Assembly (NCBI GenBank): GCA_039815825.1
Contig: JBCBYO010000004.1
Span: forward strand, 60,014-124,013
Length of the DNA: 64,000 nucleotides
Direction of reading: 5' to 3'
DNA from: JBCBDX01 sp039815825
GTDB taxonomy: Bacteria; Pseudomonadota; Alphaproteobacteria; Rhizobiales; Rhizobiaceae
Below are positions 35,078 to 43,951 of the stretch, in pieces (within the stretch, counting starts at the first letter, position 1; each line of letters opens with the position of its first letter). The translations under genes were made by a program, and so were the position numbers. A model generated the notes under the pieces. The model was given only the letters and a program-made list of their open reading frames with translations. It did not search any database and was not told the origin of the DNA.

Positions 35078-35740
35078 ATGCATATTGGGATGATTGGCGG
35101 GATCGGGCCAGCGGCGACTGATGTCTATTATCGTAGCCTGATCGCCCTAGCTGCCGAACAGGGTAAAGATCTCGAACTGACAATTGCGCATGCCGATGCG
35201 CCCACCTTGCTCGACAACCTCACCAAAGGTGACGCGGTCGCCCAAAGTCAACTCTTTGCCGGGCTTGCGGCTCGCTTGAAAACCGCTGGTGCTGGATGCG
35301 TGGTTGTAACATCAGTCGCCGGCCATTTCTGTGTCGACGAGTTTTACAAGGTTTCGCCCCTGCCAATCATCGATTTGACGAAAGCGCTCTCTGTTTGGCT
35401 TGAGAACAAACGCATGGCATGCGTCGGCGTTCTGGGTACTGAAACTGTGATGGCGTCAAAGGTCTATGGAAAACTGTCGTTGGTTGAGATTCTCGCGCCA
35501 GAGGGCGATGAGTTGAAAATGGTTCATGATGCGTATGTGACATTGGCAAAGTCGGGGGTCAGTACGCCGGCGCTTCAAGATGTTTTTTTTAAAGCAGGAC
35601 ATGCTCTGATGGACCGTGGCGCTGAAGCCGTTATGTTAGGCGGTACTGACCTGAACGCCGCGTTTGACAATGCTAACAGCGGGTTCCCGGTAGTTGATTG
35701 TGCACGTATTCACATCGAAGAGATCGCGAAGTCCATTTGA
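35078..35740 (+). CDS. Aspartate/glutamate racemase-fold protein lacking both catalytic cysteines
   Basis: This 220-residue protein begins MHIGMIGGIGPAATDVYYRS, a clear Asp/Glu racemase-family start. Racemases use two cysteines, in ACNT-like and GCTE-like motifs. Here the first site reads VVVTSVAGHFCVDEF (serine where cysteine is expected) and the second reads VMLGGTDLNAAF (glycine for cysteine). The fold is intact otherwise, and the sequence does not look decayed. It may be a lyase, isomerase or binding protein of the same fold. It stands alone 43 bases after uxuA. Confidence 0.8.
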   Translation: MHIGMIGGIGPAATDVYYRSLIALAAEQGKDLELTIAHADAPTLLDNLTKGDAVAQSQLFAGLAARLKTAGAGCVVVTSVAGHFCVDEFYKVSPLPIIDLTKALSVWLENKRMACVGVLGTETVMASKVYGKLSLVEILAPEGDELKMVHDAYVTLAKSGVSTPALQDVFFKAGHALMDRGAEAVMLGGTDLNAAFDNANSGFPVVDCARIHIEEIAKSI

Positions 35741-35794
35741 CAGCGCGATTTCAAATGCGGAAAAGCATTTCTCAGATGTCAGGACTTTACTGAA

Positions 35795-36844
35795 TTGATT
35801 GACTTGAAACCACATGCGCGTTTTGCGGTTGCGCCGATGATGGATTGGACGGATCGGCATTGCCGTTTCTTTCATCGTCAGCTTACTCATAACGCTCTGC
35901 TTTATACCGAAATGGTCGTCGCCGACGCTGCCATTCACGGTCCGCGTGAAAGGTTGCTAGGTTTTGATGCGGTGGAGCATCCTGTGGCGGTACAGCTTGG
36001 TGGATCTTATCCCGACAAGCTGGCGGTAGCTGCGCGCATATGCATGGATTTCGGTTACGATGAGATCAATTTGAACGTCGGCTGCCCATCTGACCGTGTT
36101 CAATCCGGTACCTTCGGCGCATGTTTAATGCGTGAGCCAGCGCTTGTAGCGCGCTGCGTATCGGCGATGAAATCGGCGGTTGATGGGCACGTACCTGTCA
36201 CGGTCAAGTGTCGCATTGGTGTCGACGAGCAGGATCCGGGTCCTGCATTGGACGAGCTTGCGCACGCGGTGTGGGACGCTGGCTGTGATGCGCTTTGGGT
36301 TCATGCGCGCAAAGCTTGGCTGCAAGGCCTTAGCCCGAAAGAAAACCGCGATATTCCTCCGTTGGACTACGGTCGGGTCATCCAGCTAAAGGCGGAAAAC
36401 CGGAGTCGTTTCATTGGGTTAAATGGCGGTTTGAATAGTTTGAGTCAGGCGCTTGAAGCGATGAATCAAGGCGATAATAGTCTTGACGGTGTGATGTTGG
36501 GCCGTGCTGCTTACCAGACGCCAGCGCTGCTGCGTCATGTAGACCAGCAATTTTTTGGTTCCAAGGACGAGCCTGCACCCTATGAAGCTATCATCGATGC
36601 GATGGTAGACTACGTCGATAGACACGTTGCCTCAGGCGGTCGGGCAAATCATGTCACGCGCCATATGGTAGGCCTTTTCAACGGTATCCCAGGCGCACGA
36701 CGTTGGCGACAAATACTCTCTACCGATGCGGTAGAGGCGGGCGCCAGCGGTGCTGTTGTTCGCAAAGCGTTTGAGGCCATCACGTCTGAAGCTGAACTCG
36801 CAGCAGATGAAAAGCGGCGGCCCGAAGCCGCCTTGGCGGGTTAG
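35795..36844 (+). CDS. dusA: tRNA-dihydrouridine synthase A
   Basis: DusA reduces uridines in the D-loop of tRNA using FMN and NADPH. The protein begins near HARFAVAPMMDWTDRHCRFF, has the catalytic cysteine in LNVGCPSDRVQSGTFGACLM, and VKCRIGVDEQ for FMN phosphate contacts. No in-frame ATG precedes the conserved start; TTG at 35795, with AGGA about 10 bases upstream, is the only reasonable start (349 residues). ATGs at 35755 and 35776 are in another frame. Confidence 0.9.
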   Translation: MIDLKPHARFAVAPMMDWTDRHCRFFHRQLTHNALLYTEMVVADAAIHGPRERLLGFDAVEHPVAVQLGGSYPDKLAVAARICMDFGYDEINLNVGCPSDRVQSGTFGACLMREPALVARCVSAMKSAVDGHVPVTVKCRIGVDEQDPGPALDELAHAVWDAGCDALWVHARKAWLQGLSPKENRDIPPLDYGRVIQLKAENRSRFIGLNGGLNSLSQALEAMNQGDNSLDGVMLGRAAYQTPALLRHVDQQFFGSKDEPAPYEAIIDAMVDYVDRHVASGGRANHVTRHMVGLFNGIPGARRWRQILSTDAVEAGASGAVVRKAFEAITSEAELAADEKRRPEAALAG

Positions 36845-36861
36845 CGCATGCGGATACGAAT

Positions 36862-37689
36862 TTGCCAGCAAGCGTGATTGAAATATTGCCGTTCGCGCTG
36901 CTTATGGCGTCGGCTGGTGTGCTGGCTGGTTTCATGGCTGGTCTTTTTGGGATCGGCGGCGGCGCCATTCTTGTGCCGGTTTTCTATCAGGCTTTCGGAT
37001 GGGCTGAAGTTCCTGAAGCCGTACGTATGCACCTTTCGGTGGGCACCTCACTTGCCATCATAGCACCCACATCCATTCGGTCGTTTCTGGCGCACCGGGC
37101 TGCAGGCGCAGTCGATTTGGATACGCTGCGCACATTCGTCATTGCTATCCCCCTCGGCGTGTTGATCGCCAGTATAGTGATCGCCGGGATATCGAGTGGT
37201 GGGTTACGTTTGGTGTTTGCCATTTTAGCCGTATTAGTCGGATTGAAGCTGCTGTTTGATCAACCAGATTGGCGCTTGGGTTCTGACCTTCCGGACGGTC
37301 CATTTCGTTTCCTCGCCGGTGGGACTATCGGCTTTTTGTCAACTTTGATGGGGATCGGCGGCGGCGTTTTGAACAATACTTTCATGACCCTCTATGGACG
37401 GCCAATCCATCAGGCAATTGCGACGTCCAGTGGCGTTGGAGTTTTGATATCGGTCCCGGGTTTGATCGGCGCGGTTTGGGCCGGCTGGGGCGAAGTAGGC
37501 CTACCGGCCTTGTCGACGGGTTTTGTGAACTGGCTTTGTTTTGCTGTGGTGATTCCTGCGACACTTGCCTTTGCCCCTGTTGGCGCCAGACTTGCTCATC
37601 GTACCCCCAAGAGAGTTTTGGAGAAGCTTTTTGGCCTGTTTATGCTCGCCGTGGCTTTGCGCTTTTTTATCAGTGTGGCCGGGCACTAA
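36862..37689 (+). CDS. TauE/SafE-family membrane permease
   Basis: This 275-residue protein has about eight transmembrane helices arranged as two repeats, each opening with the family phrase: AGFMAGLFGIGGGAILVPVF and LSTLMGIGGGVLNNTFMTLY. TauE/SafE proteins export or import small organic or inorganic anions such as sulfite or sulfonates; the substrate here cannot be told. The start is a TTG at 36862 or a GTG at 36874, and neither has a strong ribosome-binding site. The gene converges on the aspartic protease gene with a 4-bp overlap. Confidence 0.85.
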   Translation: MPASVIEILPFALLMASAGVLAGFMAGLFGIGGGAILVPVFYQAFGWAEVPEAVRMHLSVGTSLAIIAPTSIRSFLAHRAAGAVDLDTLRTFVIAIPLGVLIASIVIAGISSGGLRLVFAILAVLVGLKLLFDQPDWRLGSDLPDGPFRFLAGGTIGFLSTLMGIGGGVLNNTFMTLYGRPIHQAIATSSGVGVLISVPGLIGAVWAGWGEVGLPALSTGFVNWLCFAVVIPATLAFAPVGARLAHRTPKRVLEKLFGLFMLAVALRFFISVAGH

Positions 37690-38381
37690 TTGTGCAGTAC
37701 CATCTGTGATCCACGCACATCATAGCCGGATAGCCGGTTTAAAAAACTCAAGCCAAGCAAATTGTCGAACAGTTTGCCGTTTTGGGCCACCATTGCGCGT
37801 ACATTCCGGCGTTCAATCTCCCCGATGACAAGTGACTCAATATAGACGGGCGCTGCGCGTGCCATCCCGTTGGCTGTGGCAACAGGAACAGAAAACGATA
37901 AACGTTCAACGTCAAAACCAGCGTTACGTGCGCTATCATAGGTTAAGACAACCGCACTCGCGCCCGTATCGACGATAAACGACTGATCCTTTCCGTTTAC
38001 TTTGGCGAGCGCTTGGAAATGTCGGTCGACACGTGAAATGGTAACGGAAAGCGCGCCATCTTCACCCACTTGGGTGATGGGTGTTCCAGGAACAACGCCC
38101 GCTGTGATCCGGGTGACGGCGCCCTGAAGTTCGTAGCGGTATTCCCAAGCAATGGCTACGGTGAGTGTAACACTGAGCGCGATGGCCAAGTGGCGCGATA
38201 CGTTTGCCAAGCGCGGTCCGGCACCGATAATGCTGCCAATAAAAACGATGCCAACCAGACCAAGAAAAACCATTGAGGCGATTTCGCCGGCTGTCATGTT
38301 TGAAAATTGGTCGATGTTGCCCCCTGCAAGGCCGAAAGCGCTTAGGGCAACCACCAGCACAAGAACGACGAACTCGAGCAT
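37686..38381 (-). CDS. Membrane-anchored retropepsin-like aspartic protease (TIGR02281 type)
   Basis: The 231-residue protein has two or three N-terminal transmembrane helices (about residues 2-20, 33-52 and 65-82) and then a periplasmic retropepsin-like domain with the catalytic DTGAS in SFIVDTGASAVVLTYDSARN, followed by NLLGLSFLNRLSGYDVRG. These clan-AA proteases are common in alphaproteobacteria next to DUF1289 genes, as here. The physiological substrate is unknown. Confidence 0.85.
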   Translation of the reverse strand: MLEFVVLVLVVALSAFGLAGGNIDQFSNMTAGEIASMVFLGLVGIVFIGSIIGAGPRLANVSRHLAIALSVTLTVAIAWEYRYELQGAVTRITAGVVPGTPITQVGEDGALSVTISRVDRHFQALAKVNGKDQSFIVDTGASAVVLTYDSARNAGFDVERLSFSVPVATANGMARAAPVYIESLVIGEIERRNVRAMVAQNGKLFDNLLGLSFLNRLSGYDVRGSQMVLHN

Positions 38382-38393
38382 TTACTGTCCGAT

Positions 38394-38618
38394 CTAGGAT
38401 GCAGTATTTCGGCTATTTGCCAATTGTTGCCTCTTTGTGACCCTTTTCGGCTTTTTGGCAATTTGGTCCAGCCGACCACTCAGCTCGCTCATGATGTCGT
38501 CGCGGTCGGCATCCGTCAGGTTCGTCCAAGCGCCAATCTCAGTTCGGGTGCGTCCGCATCCGTGGCAAAAACCGGTCGCATCGTCGATGGAACAAATGAG
38601 TATGCAGGGTGATTTCAT
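38394..38618 (-). CDS. DUF1289 cysteine-rich small protein
   Basis: The start at 38618 (MKSPCILICSIDDATGFCHG) gives 74 residues and matches the DUF1289 family, which has three or four conserved cysteines (here CILIC and CHGC) and the phrase GRTRTEIGAWTNLTDADRDD. The frame can be extended to 38669, but the extension overlaps cobS and lacks family similarity. A metal or Fe-S site is likely; the role is unknown. Confidence 0.85.
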   Translation of the reverse strand: MKSPCILICSIDDATGFCHGCGRTRTEIGAWTNLTDADRDDIMSELSGRLDQIAKKPKRVTKRQQLANSRNTAS

Positions 38619-38647
38619 CAAAGGCTCAACTTGATCGTATTCAATCG

Positions 38648-39436
38648 TCAATTGGACACGGCTGCGCAAATTGCAAGAGAGGTCAGTGTCGCAAGTGCTA
38701 CAATTTGTTGTGTTGCGCCTATGGTGTCGCCGGTGTGCCCACCCAGTTTGGATTGGCAGTAATTTTTAAATGCCGTGGCAGCGCCCACGCCCGTGGCTAT
38801 GGCGATTATAGTCGCGATCAACGATGACCAGCTCAATAACCAGAGGCCAGCAACGAGCACAGCGCCAACCATGATCGATTGTCGCATTTGTGTTTGATTG
38901 GGTTGACCAGCGTGGTGAGCTTTACCAGCCGGGCGCGCATTGGAAAGTGAGTGCCAATGCCAGACCATTGCGCTCCTGGAGACTGCCTCTACGGCGAGGA
39001 GGGCGTATGCGGTCGAATAGGGGCCGATCGCGCCGATTAACGACGTCAAGGCCGCTACTCGCAACAAGAAAGAGATGAGTAGGGCCAAGGTTCCGAAGGT
39101 ACCCAAATGCGGGTCGCGCATGATCTCCAAAACACGTTCGCGATCATCTGTTGCAAAGAAACCATCGGCCACATCGGCGAGCCCGTCTTCATGCAGCGCA
39201 CCTGTTATGACGCTGAGTGAAGCGACAGCGAGGATTGCGAGCAACCATTCGGCACCGGGAAAAAGAGCGGTGGCCACAATCAAAACTGCCGCTGGCATTG
39301 CGATTACGATGCCTGCGAGGGGGTAGGTCTGCGCATCGTCTGACGCCCGGTGGTCTGCAGTAAAGTGCTGTGCCGGGATCGGGATCCGACTCAAAAAACC
39401 AAGTGCTCGGAGCGTTGAGACGATATAGTCGGGCAT
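38648..39436 (-). CDS. cobS: Adenosylcobinamide-GDP ribazoletransferase (cobalamin synthase)
   Basis: CobS joins alpha-ribazole (or its phosphate) to adenosylcobinamide-GDP in the last steps of cobalamin synthesis. The 262-residue polytopic membrane protein has the family motif ALHEDGLADVADGFFATDDR (about residues 81-100) and RVLEIMRDPHLGTFGTLALL. It is divergent from cobT, which makes its substrate, with only about 110 bases between the starts. Confidence 0.93.
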   Translation of the reverse strand: MPDYIVSTLRALGFLSRIPIPAQHFTADHRASDDAQTYPLAGIVIAMPAAVLIVATALFPGAEWLLAILAVASLSVITGALHEDGLADVADGFFATDDRERVLEIMRDPHLGTFGTLALLISFLLRVAALTSLIGAIGPYSTAYALLAVEAVSRSAMVWHWHSLSNARPAGKAHHAGQPNQTQMRQSIMVGAVLVAGLWLLSWSSLIATIIAIATGVGAATAFKNYCQSKLGGHTGDTIGATQQIVALATLTSLAICAAVSN

Positions 39437-39544
39437 TGCGCATTCCTACATACTTGGTTTTAGCTGGTCGATGGCTTGCGCCAACGGCATGGTTATGAAA
39501 TTGGCTCGGTCCACAGATGATCGCGATATTTGTTTGGGATGCAA

Positions 39545-40561
39545 ATGACCACCGGCCTGCCATTTGATGATTTTCGAGCTTTGCTAGACAATTTGCCCGG
39601 GCCAGTTGACCATGCCGTCGACGCCGTGCGCCAGCGCGATAAATCTTTGACAAAGCCACCTGGTGCACTTGGCCGATTGGAAGAATTGGCGGAATGGTTG
39701 GCCGCTTGGACGGGGCGTACCCCTTCGATCACACGGCCATTGGTCGCCGTTTTCGCTGGCAACCACGGCGTCACAGCGCAAGGTGTCTCTCCTTATCCCG
39801 CCTCTGTAACCGCGCAAATGGTGGAGAATTTTGCGGCCGGTGGCGCCGCCATTAATCAGATCTGCATAGCACATGATCTTGGCTTGAAAGTATTTGATTT
39901 AGCTCTCGATGTGCCAACTGCTGATTTCACCCAGGATGCGGCGCTTTCTGAACGTGATTGCGCAGCCACGATGGCTTACGGCATGGAGAGCATCGCTGGC
40001 GGCACCGATCTATTGTGTATCGGGGAAATGGGCATAGGCAACACAACCGTTGCGGCTGCCATTTGTCATGGGCTTTATGGTGGTCAGGCAGAAGACTGGG
40101 TTGGACCCGGTACCGGAGCCGACGAAGCGCAGATAGCTGTTAAGGCGGACGTGGTCCGTCGGGCCGTGGCGTTTCACAAAGACCATTTAAGTGACCCTTT
40201 GGAAGTCATGCGCCGGCTGGGAGGCCGGGAAATTGCTGCAATGGCAGGGGCAATACTTGCAGCGCGGATTGAGAGGATTCCGGTTATTATCGACGGATAT
40301 GTAGCGACCGCTGCGGCTGCTATTTTGCACGCGGCTAATGACACGGCGCTGGATCATTGCATTTTGGGACACACTTCGGCAGAGCCCGCTCACAGGGCCA
40401 CAGCGCAGCGACTGGGAAAGAAGCCACTGCTTGATTTGGACATGCGCCTGGGCGAGGGGACCGGCGCGGCTTTGGCGGCTGGCGTCGTTCGCGCGGCTGC
40501 GCTTTGCCATACTCAAATGGCCACGTTTGAACAAGCAGGTGTCAGCGATCGAGCGGATTGA
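39545..40561 (+). CDS. cobT: Nicotinate-nucleotide-dimethylbenzimidazole phosphoribosyltransferase
   Basis: CobT makes alpha-ribazole phosphate, the lower ligand precursor of cobalamin. The ATG at 39545 has GGGA at good spacing and gives 338 residues; 39539 and a TTG at 39530 are possible alternatives. Family features are VAVFAGNHGVTAQGVSPYP, CIGEMGIGNTTVAAAICHGL, WVGPGTGAD and the catalytic glutamate in LLDLDMRLGEGTGAALA. The short intergenic region with cobS shows no recognisable cobalamin riboswitch. Confidence 0.93.
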   Translation: MTTGLPFDDFRALLDNLPGPVDHAVDAVRQRDKSLTKPPGALGRLEELAEWLAAWTGRTPSITRPLVAVFAGNHGVTAQGVSPYPASVTAQMVENFAAGGAAINQICIAHDLGLKVFDLALDVPTADFTQDAALSERDCAATMAYGMESIAGGTDLLCIGEMGIGNTTVAAAICHGLYGGQAEDWVGPGTGADEAQIAVKADVVRRAVAFHKDHLSDPLEVMRRLGGREIAAMAGAILAARIERIPVIIDGYVATAAAAILHAANDTALDHCILGHTSAEPAHRATAQRLGKKPLLDLDMRLGEGTGAALAAGVVRAAALCHTQMATFEQAGVSDRAD

Positions 40562-40564
40562 TAT

Positions 40565-42127
40565 TCAACCCAGCGCGGTTTCCGGCTCGTGATACTTGGG
40601 TGTCGCGGTTTGCTTCTTTTTCTGACCGATTTTGCGGTCAGGCTTTTCCAAGTCCATCGCTTCCAGAACACGGCTTGCGGGAAACAGCACGGTTGCACTT
40701 GTTCCCTGACGGAGTTTCGATTTGAGCTGAAACGACCCACCATGCATGGCCACCAAAGCTTGAACGATGGGTAGGCCCAATCCGGTACCCTGTTCTGCAC
40801 TCTTAATGGCGATAGAGCCTTGACCGAAAGCTGACAAAACGATCGGTATTTCCTCATCAGGAATGCCGGGACCATTGTCAGTGACGGTTATATATTGCCC
40901 GCCGGTTGAGGTCAGCCCTGCTTTGATTGTCACTTCACCGCCGGTCGGGGTAAACTTCAAAGCGTTGGAAACGATATTCAAAATGATCTGCCGAAGTGCC
41001 TTTTCGTCAGCAACGAGCTTGGGCAGGCCGGCTTGGGTGAGTGCCTGAATGCCTATGGATTTGGCGTCTGCCTTCATCCGAACCAGATTTACACAATCGT
41101 CGACGACGGCATTCAACTGAAGGGGTTCTTCCCGCAACTCATATTTTCCCGCTTCCACACGCGACAGGTCGAGGATTTCATTGATCAGATTAAGCAGGTG
41201 TTTGCCGCTTTCGTGGATGTCACCGGCGTAGCTTTTGTAGTGATCATTGTTGAGGGGGCCAAATACTTCGGCGTTCATGGCCTCCGAAAAACCCAAAATC
41301 GCGTTAAGCGGAGTGCGCAATTCATGGCTCATTGAGGCCAAGAACCGAGACTTTGCAAGGTTGGCTTCTTCTGCGCGTCTTCGGGCTTCATCGGAAATCG
41401 ACTTGGCCATTTCCAGTTCGGCAATCAACGATTGGTTTTGGCTGCGATAGGACAAGCCGACCAGAGCAGCTTTGTGTAATCGAACCGATATGAAAGAAAA
41501 GAAGAGTAAGGCAGCACCGGCAAGGCCGATTGCCATGAAACTACTTTGAGACGGCTGTGTCAGTTCCACAGAGACAAATACACCAACGGGCAGGGCAAAG
41601 CCGATCAGCGTGGATGTGGGCATTGCGTAGCAAATGGTTGCGGTGGTCGCGATGCCCAGGATCAATGCGCTTGTTCTTAAGAACAGTGCGGCATCGCTCG
41701 AGCACGTGCTGCACTGGTCATACGCGATCAATGTCCAGGTGCTGCCCACCAGGAAGACCATGACCAAAAAATACTTCTGCCACGCTGCTGTCGCCTTCGG
41801 CGCGGATCGTTTTAGAAACCTCTTTGTAGCGAGTCCGAAAAGTGCGTACCCAAGGCTCGAGACTACCGCCCAAAGCAGAATTTGCACCCCGTAGCCGATC
41901 ATAACCGCAGTTGCCGCAACGAGAAGGATAAGCAGTGGAACGGCCCATACTGAGGTCACCACTGCGTTTGCAAACATCGTCAATATGTCAGAAGTAAATG
42001 TGCTGCTGCTGCCGGTCGAAAGTGCAAGCTTATCGCGCGTTTTCTGGACAGTTTTGCGCAAGTCTGCGTTTCGCACCGAACGTCGACGGTCAACAATGAT
42101 TTTGTCAGGAGACGAGGATGGCTGCAT
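40565..42127 (-). CDS. Membrane sensor histidine kinase
   Basis: This 520-residue kinase has about six transmembrane helices between residues 55 and 222, a short coiled coil, then a HisKA domain with phospho-acceptor H268 in SRFLASMSHELRTPLNAILG. The HATPase domain has the N box in IILNIVSNALKFTPTGGEV, DNGPGIPDEEI and GTGLGLPIVQALV. It resembles the PdhS/DivJ-like kinases of alphaproteobacteria, but no response regulator is adjacent. The region between the membrane part and the kinase has no recognisable PAS domain. It converges on cobT with 3 bases between stops. Confidence 0.88.
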   Translation of the reverse strand: MQPSSSPDKIIVDRRRSVRNADLRKTVQKTRDKLALSTGSSSTFTSDILTMFANAVVTSVWAVPLLILLVAATAVMIGYGVQILLWAVVSSLGYALFGLATKRFLKRSAPKATAAWQKYFLVMVFLVGSTWTLIAYDQCSTCSSDAALFLRTSALILGIATTATICYAMPTSTLIGFALPVGVFVSVELTQPSQSSFMAIGLAGAALLFFSFISVRLHKAALVGLSYRSQNQSLIAELEMAKSISDEARRRAEEANLAKSRFLASMSHELRTPLNAILGFSEAMNAEVFGPLNNDHYKSYAGDIHESGKHLLNLINEILDLSRVEAGKYELREEPLQLNAVVDDCVNLVRMKADAKSIGIQALTQAGLPKLVADEKALRQIILNIVSNALKFTPTGGEVTIKAGLTSTGGQYITVTDNGPGIPDEEIPIVLSAFGQGSIAIKSAEQGTGLGLPIVQALVAMHGGSFQLKSKLRQGTSATVLFPASRVLEAMDLEKPDRKIGQKKKQTATPKYHEPETALG

Positions 42128-42229
42128 CAGGGTGCTTAAACAGGGTTACGCGTACACTTAAAATCGCGCCAATCATACTTTCCAAATCGTTAATAATCCC
42201 TTCCTGTGTGCACCATGCGAAGGCTGGAA

Positions 42230-42790
42230 ATGCTTAGTATTGCGGGGCTTCGTGACCTGGCCCGGTTGGTTGCCCTCTTTGCTTTGCTTGCGATGGTGGT
42301 TGCCTATCTGAACTCGCTATTCAGTGACGAGTATTCCGGACGTGCACACGTCTTGGACGGGGATTCGTTACGTATCGCTGAGACCGAGATCCGTCTTGAA
42401 GGCATAGATGCACCTGAATTCGGGCAGATATGCCGAGACGCAACGGGTGAAGGGTATGATTGTGGCGACCGTGCAAAACGAGCTTTGCAGCAGCTTGTGG
42501 GTGGAACGATTGTGACCTGTCAAAGTGCGCACACTGATCGTTACGGTCGTGCTTTGTCGGTTTGTTGGGCAGAAAACCCGGATGATGCGTTGAACGAGGC
42601 GATGGTACGATCGGGGTGGGCAGTTTCTTATGGCGGCTATGCCGCTGTTGAACGCGATGCACGTCTGCGGAAGGTTGGCCTGTGGGCTGGCAGCTTTGAA
42701 GCGCCGCGCGATTTTCGTGCACGGCGGAGTGATGCGGTGCAAACTCCGTGGTTTATGCGGTTATTGGGTGTTGGAAGCGACGATGAATGA
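42230..42790 (+). CDS. Membrane-anchored thermonuclease (SNase)-like protein
   Basis: The ATG at 42230 has GAAGG 6 bases upstream and gives 186 residues; 42215 (ATG) and 42206 (GTG) are also in frame. An N-terminal hydrophobic helix (ARLVALFALLAMVVAYLNSL) precedes an SNase fold with the catalytic residues in IRLEGIDAPEFGQ and DRYGRALSVCW. Four cysteines in the domain could form disulfides outside the cytoplasm. The stop overlaps the following gene (ATGAATGA). Confidence 0.85.
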   Translation: MLSIAGLRDLARLVALFALLAMVVAYLNSLFSDEYSGRAHVLDGDSLRIAETEIRLEGIDAPEFGQICRDATGEGYDCGDRAKRALQQLVGGTIVTCQSAHTDRYGRALSVCWAENPDDALNEAMVRSGWAVSYGGYAAVERDARLRKVGLWAGSFEAPRDFRARRSDAVQTPWFMRLLGVGSDDE

Positions 42791-43397
42791 ACTGGTCAAA
42801 CTACAAGGCGAAATCCGGGCTTGCCGGATTTGTGTGGAAACCCCGCTAAACGCACCGTTGCCGCATGAGCCAAGACCCGTTGTTGTTCCGTCTGCGACCG
42901 CGCGCATTTGCATCGCCGGGCAAGCGCCCGGCACCCGTGTGCACAAGTCCGGCCGACCCTTTACCGATCCATCGGGGGATCGACTGCGTAATTGGATGGG
43001 TGTCGACGAGGCAGTGTTCTACGATCCCGCACGCATCGCTATTGTTCCGATGGGTTTTTGTTTCCCGGGCCTTGATCAAAAGGGCGGCGATCTGCCACCA
43101 CGCCGTGAATGCGCTGCTCGCTGGCATGACCGACTTTTTGCTCTGATGCCGCAAATTGATCTGGTGTTGATTATCGGACAATACGCTCAAGCATATCATT
43201 TGGGCGAGCGGCGTTCAAAAACCCTGACCCAAACCGTAGCTGATTGGCGCGCACTCATGCAAACATCTGTGGGCGGCCGGCTCGTTGTTCCGCTCCCGCA
43301 CCCATCATGGCGTAATAATGCCTGGATCAAGAAAAACCCATGGTTTGAAGCAGAGCTATTACCGGTATTGCGCGATGAAGTGGATAAGCGCTTGTGA
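42783..43397 (+). CDS. Uracil-DNA glycosylase-family protein
   Basis: This 204-residue protein starts inside the nuclease stop. It has the UDG-superfamily motif 1 as ICIAGQAPGTRVHKSGRPFT, a central LVLIIGQYAQAYHLG, and motif 2 as VVPLPHPSWRNN. The N-terminal CRIC and a later cysteine suggest a relic or variant of the [4Fe-4S] family 4 pattern. Base-excision activity is expected from the family but not certain for this subgroup. Confidence 0.82.
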   Translation: MNELVKLQGEIRACRICVETPLNAPLPHEPRPVVVPSATARICIAGQAPGTRVHKSGRPFTDPSGDRLRNWMGVDEAVFYDPARIAIVPMGFCFPGLDQKGGDLPPRRECAARWHDRLFALMPQIDLVLIIGQYAQAYHLGERRSKTLTQTVADWRALMQTSVGGRLVVPLPHPSWRNNAWIKKNPWFEAELLPVLRDEVDKRL

Positions 43398-43453
43398 GAA
43401 TATTGTTACTGCTCTAAGTCTCCTACCAGACGGTTTGGGCAAGGAAATTTCAA

Positions 43454-43927
43454 ATGGACAGGACTGATAGAAATATTCTTCGACTTCTTCAGGAAGATGC
43501 AACGATGGCCGTGGCGGAAATCGCCAAGCGAATCGGCCTTTCGACTACCCCTTGTTGGCGGCGGATCCAAAAGCTTGAGGAAGATGGTGTGATTACCGGC
43601 CGGGTGGCTGTGCTCGACCCTGAAAAGGTCAACGCGCGGGTCAATGTTTTTGTCTCTATTAGAACCAGTTCTCACACGCGCGAGTGGCTGTTGCGGTTTT
43701 CCGAAGTCATCAGCGCGTTTCCAGAGGTGGTGGAATTTTACCGCATGAGCGGCGACGTAGACTATCTATTGCGGGTCGTGGTTCCTGACATTGCGGCTTA
43801 TGACGATTTTTACAAACGCCTTATCGAGAAGATTGAAATTAAAGACGTATCATCGGTCTTCGCGATGGAGCAGATCAAGAGCACGACAGCGCTGCCGCTA
43901 GAATATCTCCAGCTTAATAGAGGATAG
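43454..43927 (+). CDS. Lrp/AsnC-family transcriptional regulator
   Basis: This 157-residue protein has a typical N-terminal winged HTH (DRNILRLLQEDATMAVAEIA and KRIGLSTTPCWRRIQKLEED) and a C-terminal RAM effector domain (about residues 70-150). It begins with ATG at 43454 after AAGGAAA. It has no divergent partner, and faces the hydroxyisobutyrate-dehydrogenase-like gene end to end. An amino acid effector is likely from the family. Confidence 0.9.
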   Translation: MDRTDRNILRLLQEDATMAVAEIAKRIGLSTTPCWRRIQKLEEDGVITGRVAVLDPEKVNARVNVFVSIRTSSHTREWLLRFSEVISAFPEVVEFYRMSGDVDYLLRVVVPDIAAYDDFYKRLIEKIEIKDVSSVFAMEQIKSTTALPLEYLQLNRG

Positions 43928-43951
43928 CGGCGCCGCTTGCGTGCTCGTTGC

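Noticed and set aside
39437..39544. Possible cobalamin riboswitch between cobS and cobT
   Set aside because: The gap is only about 100 bases and no B12-box-like sequence was seen.
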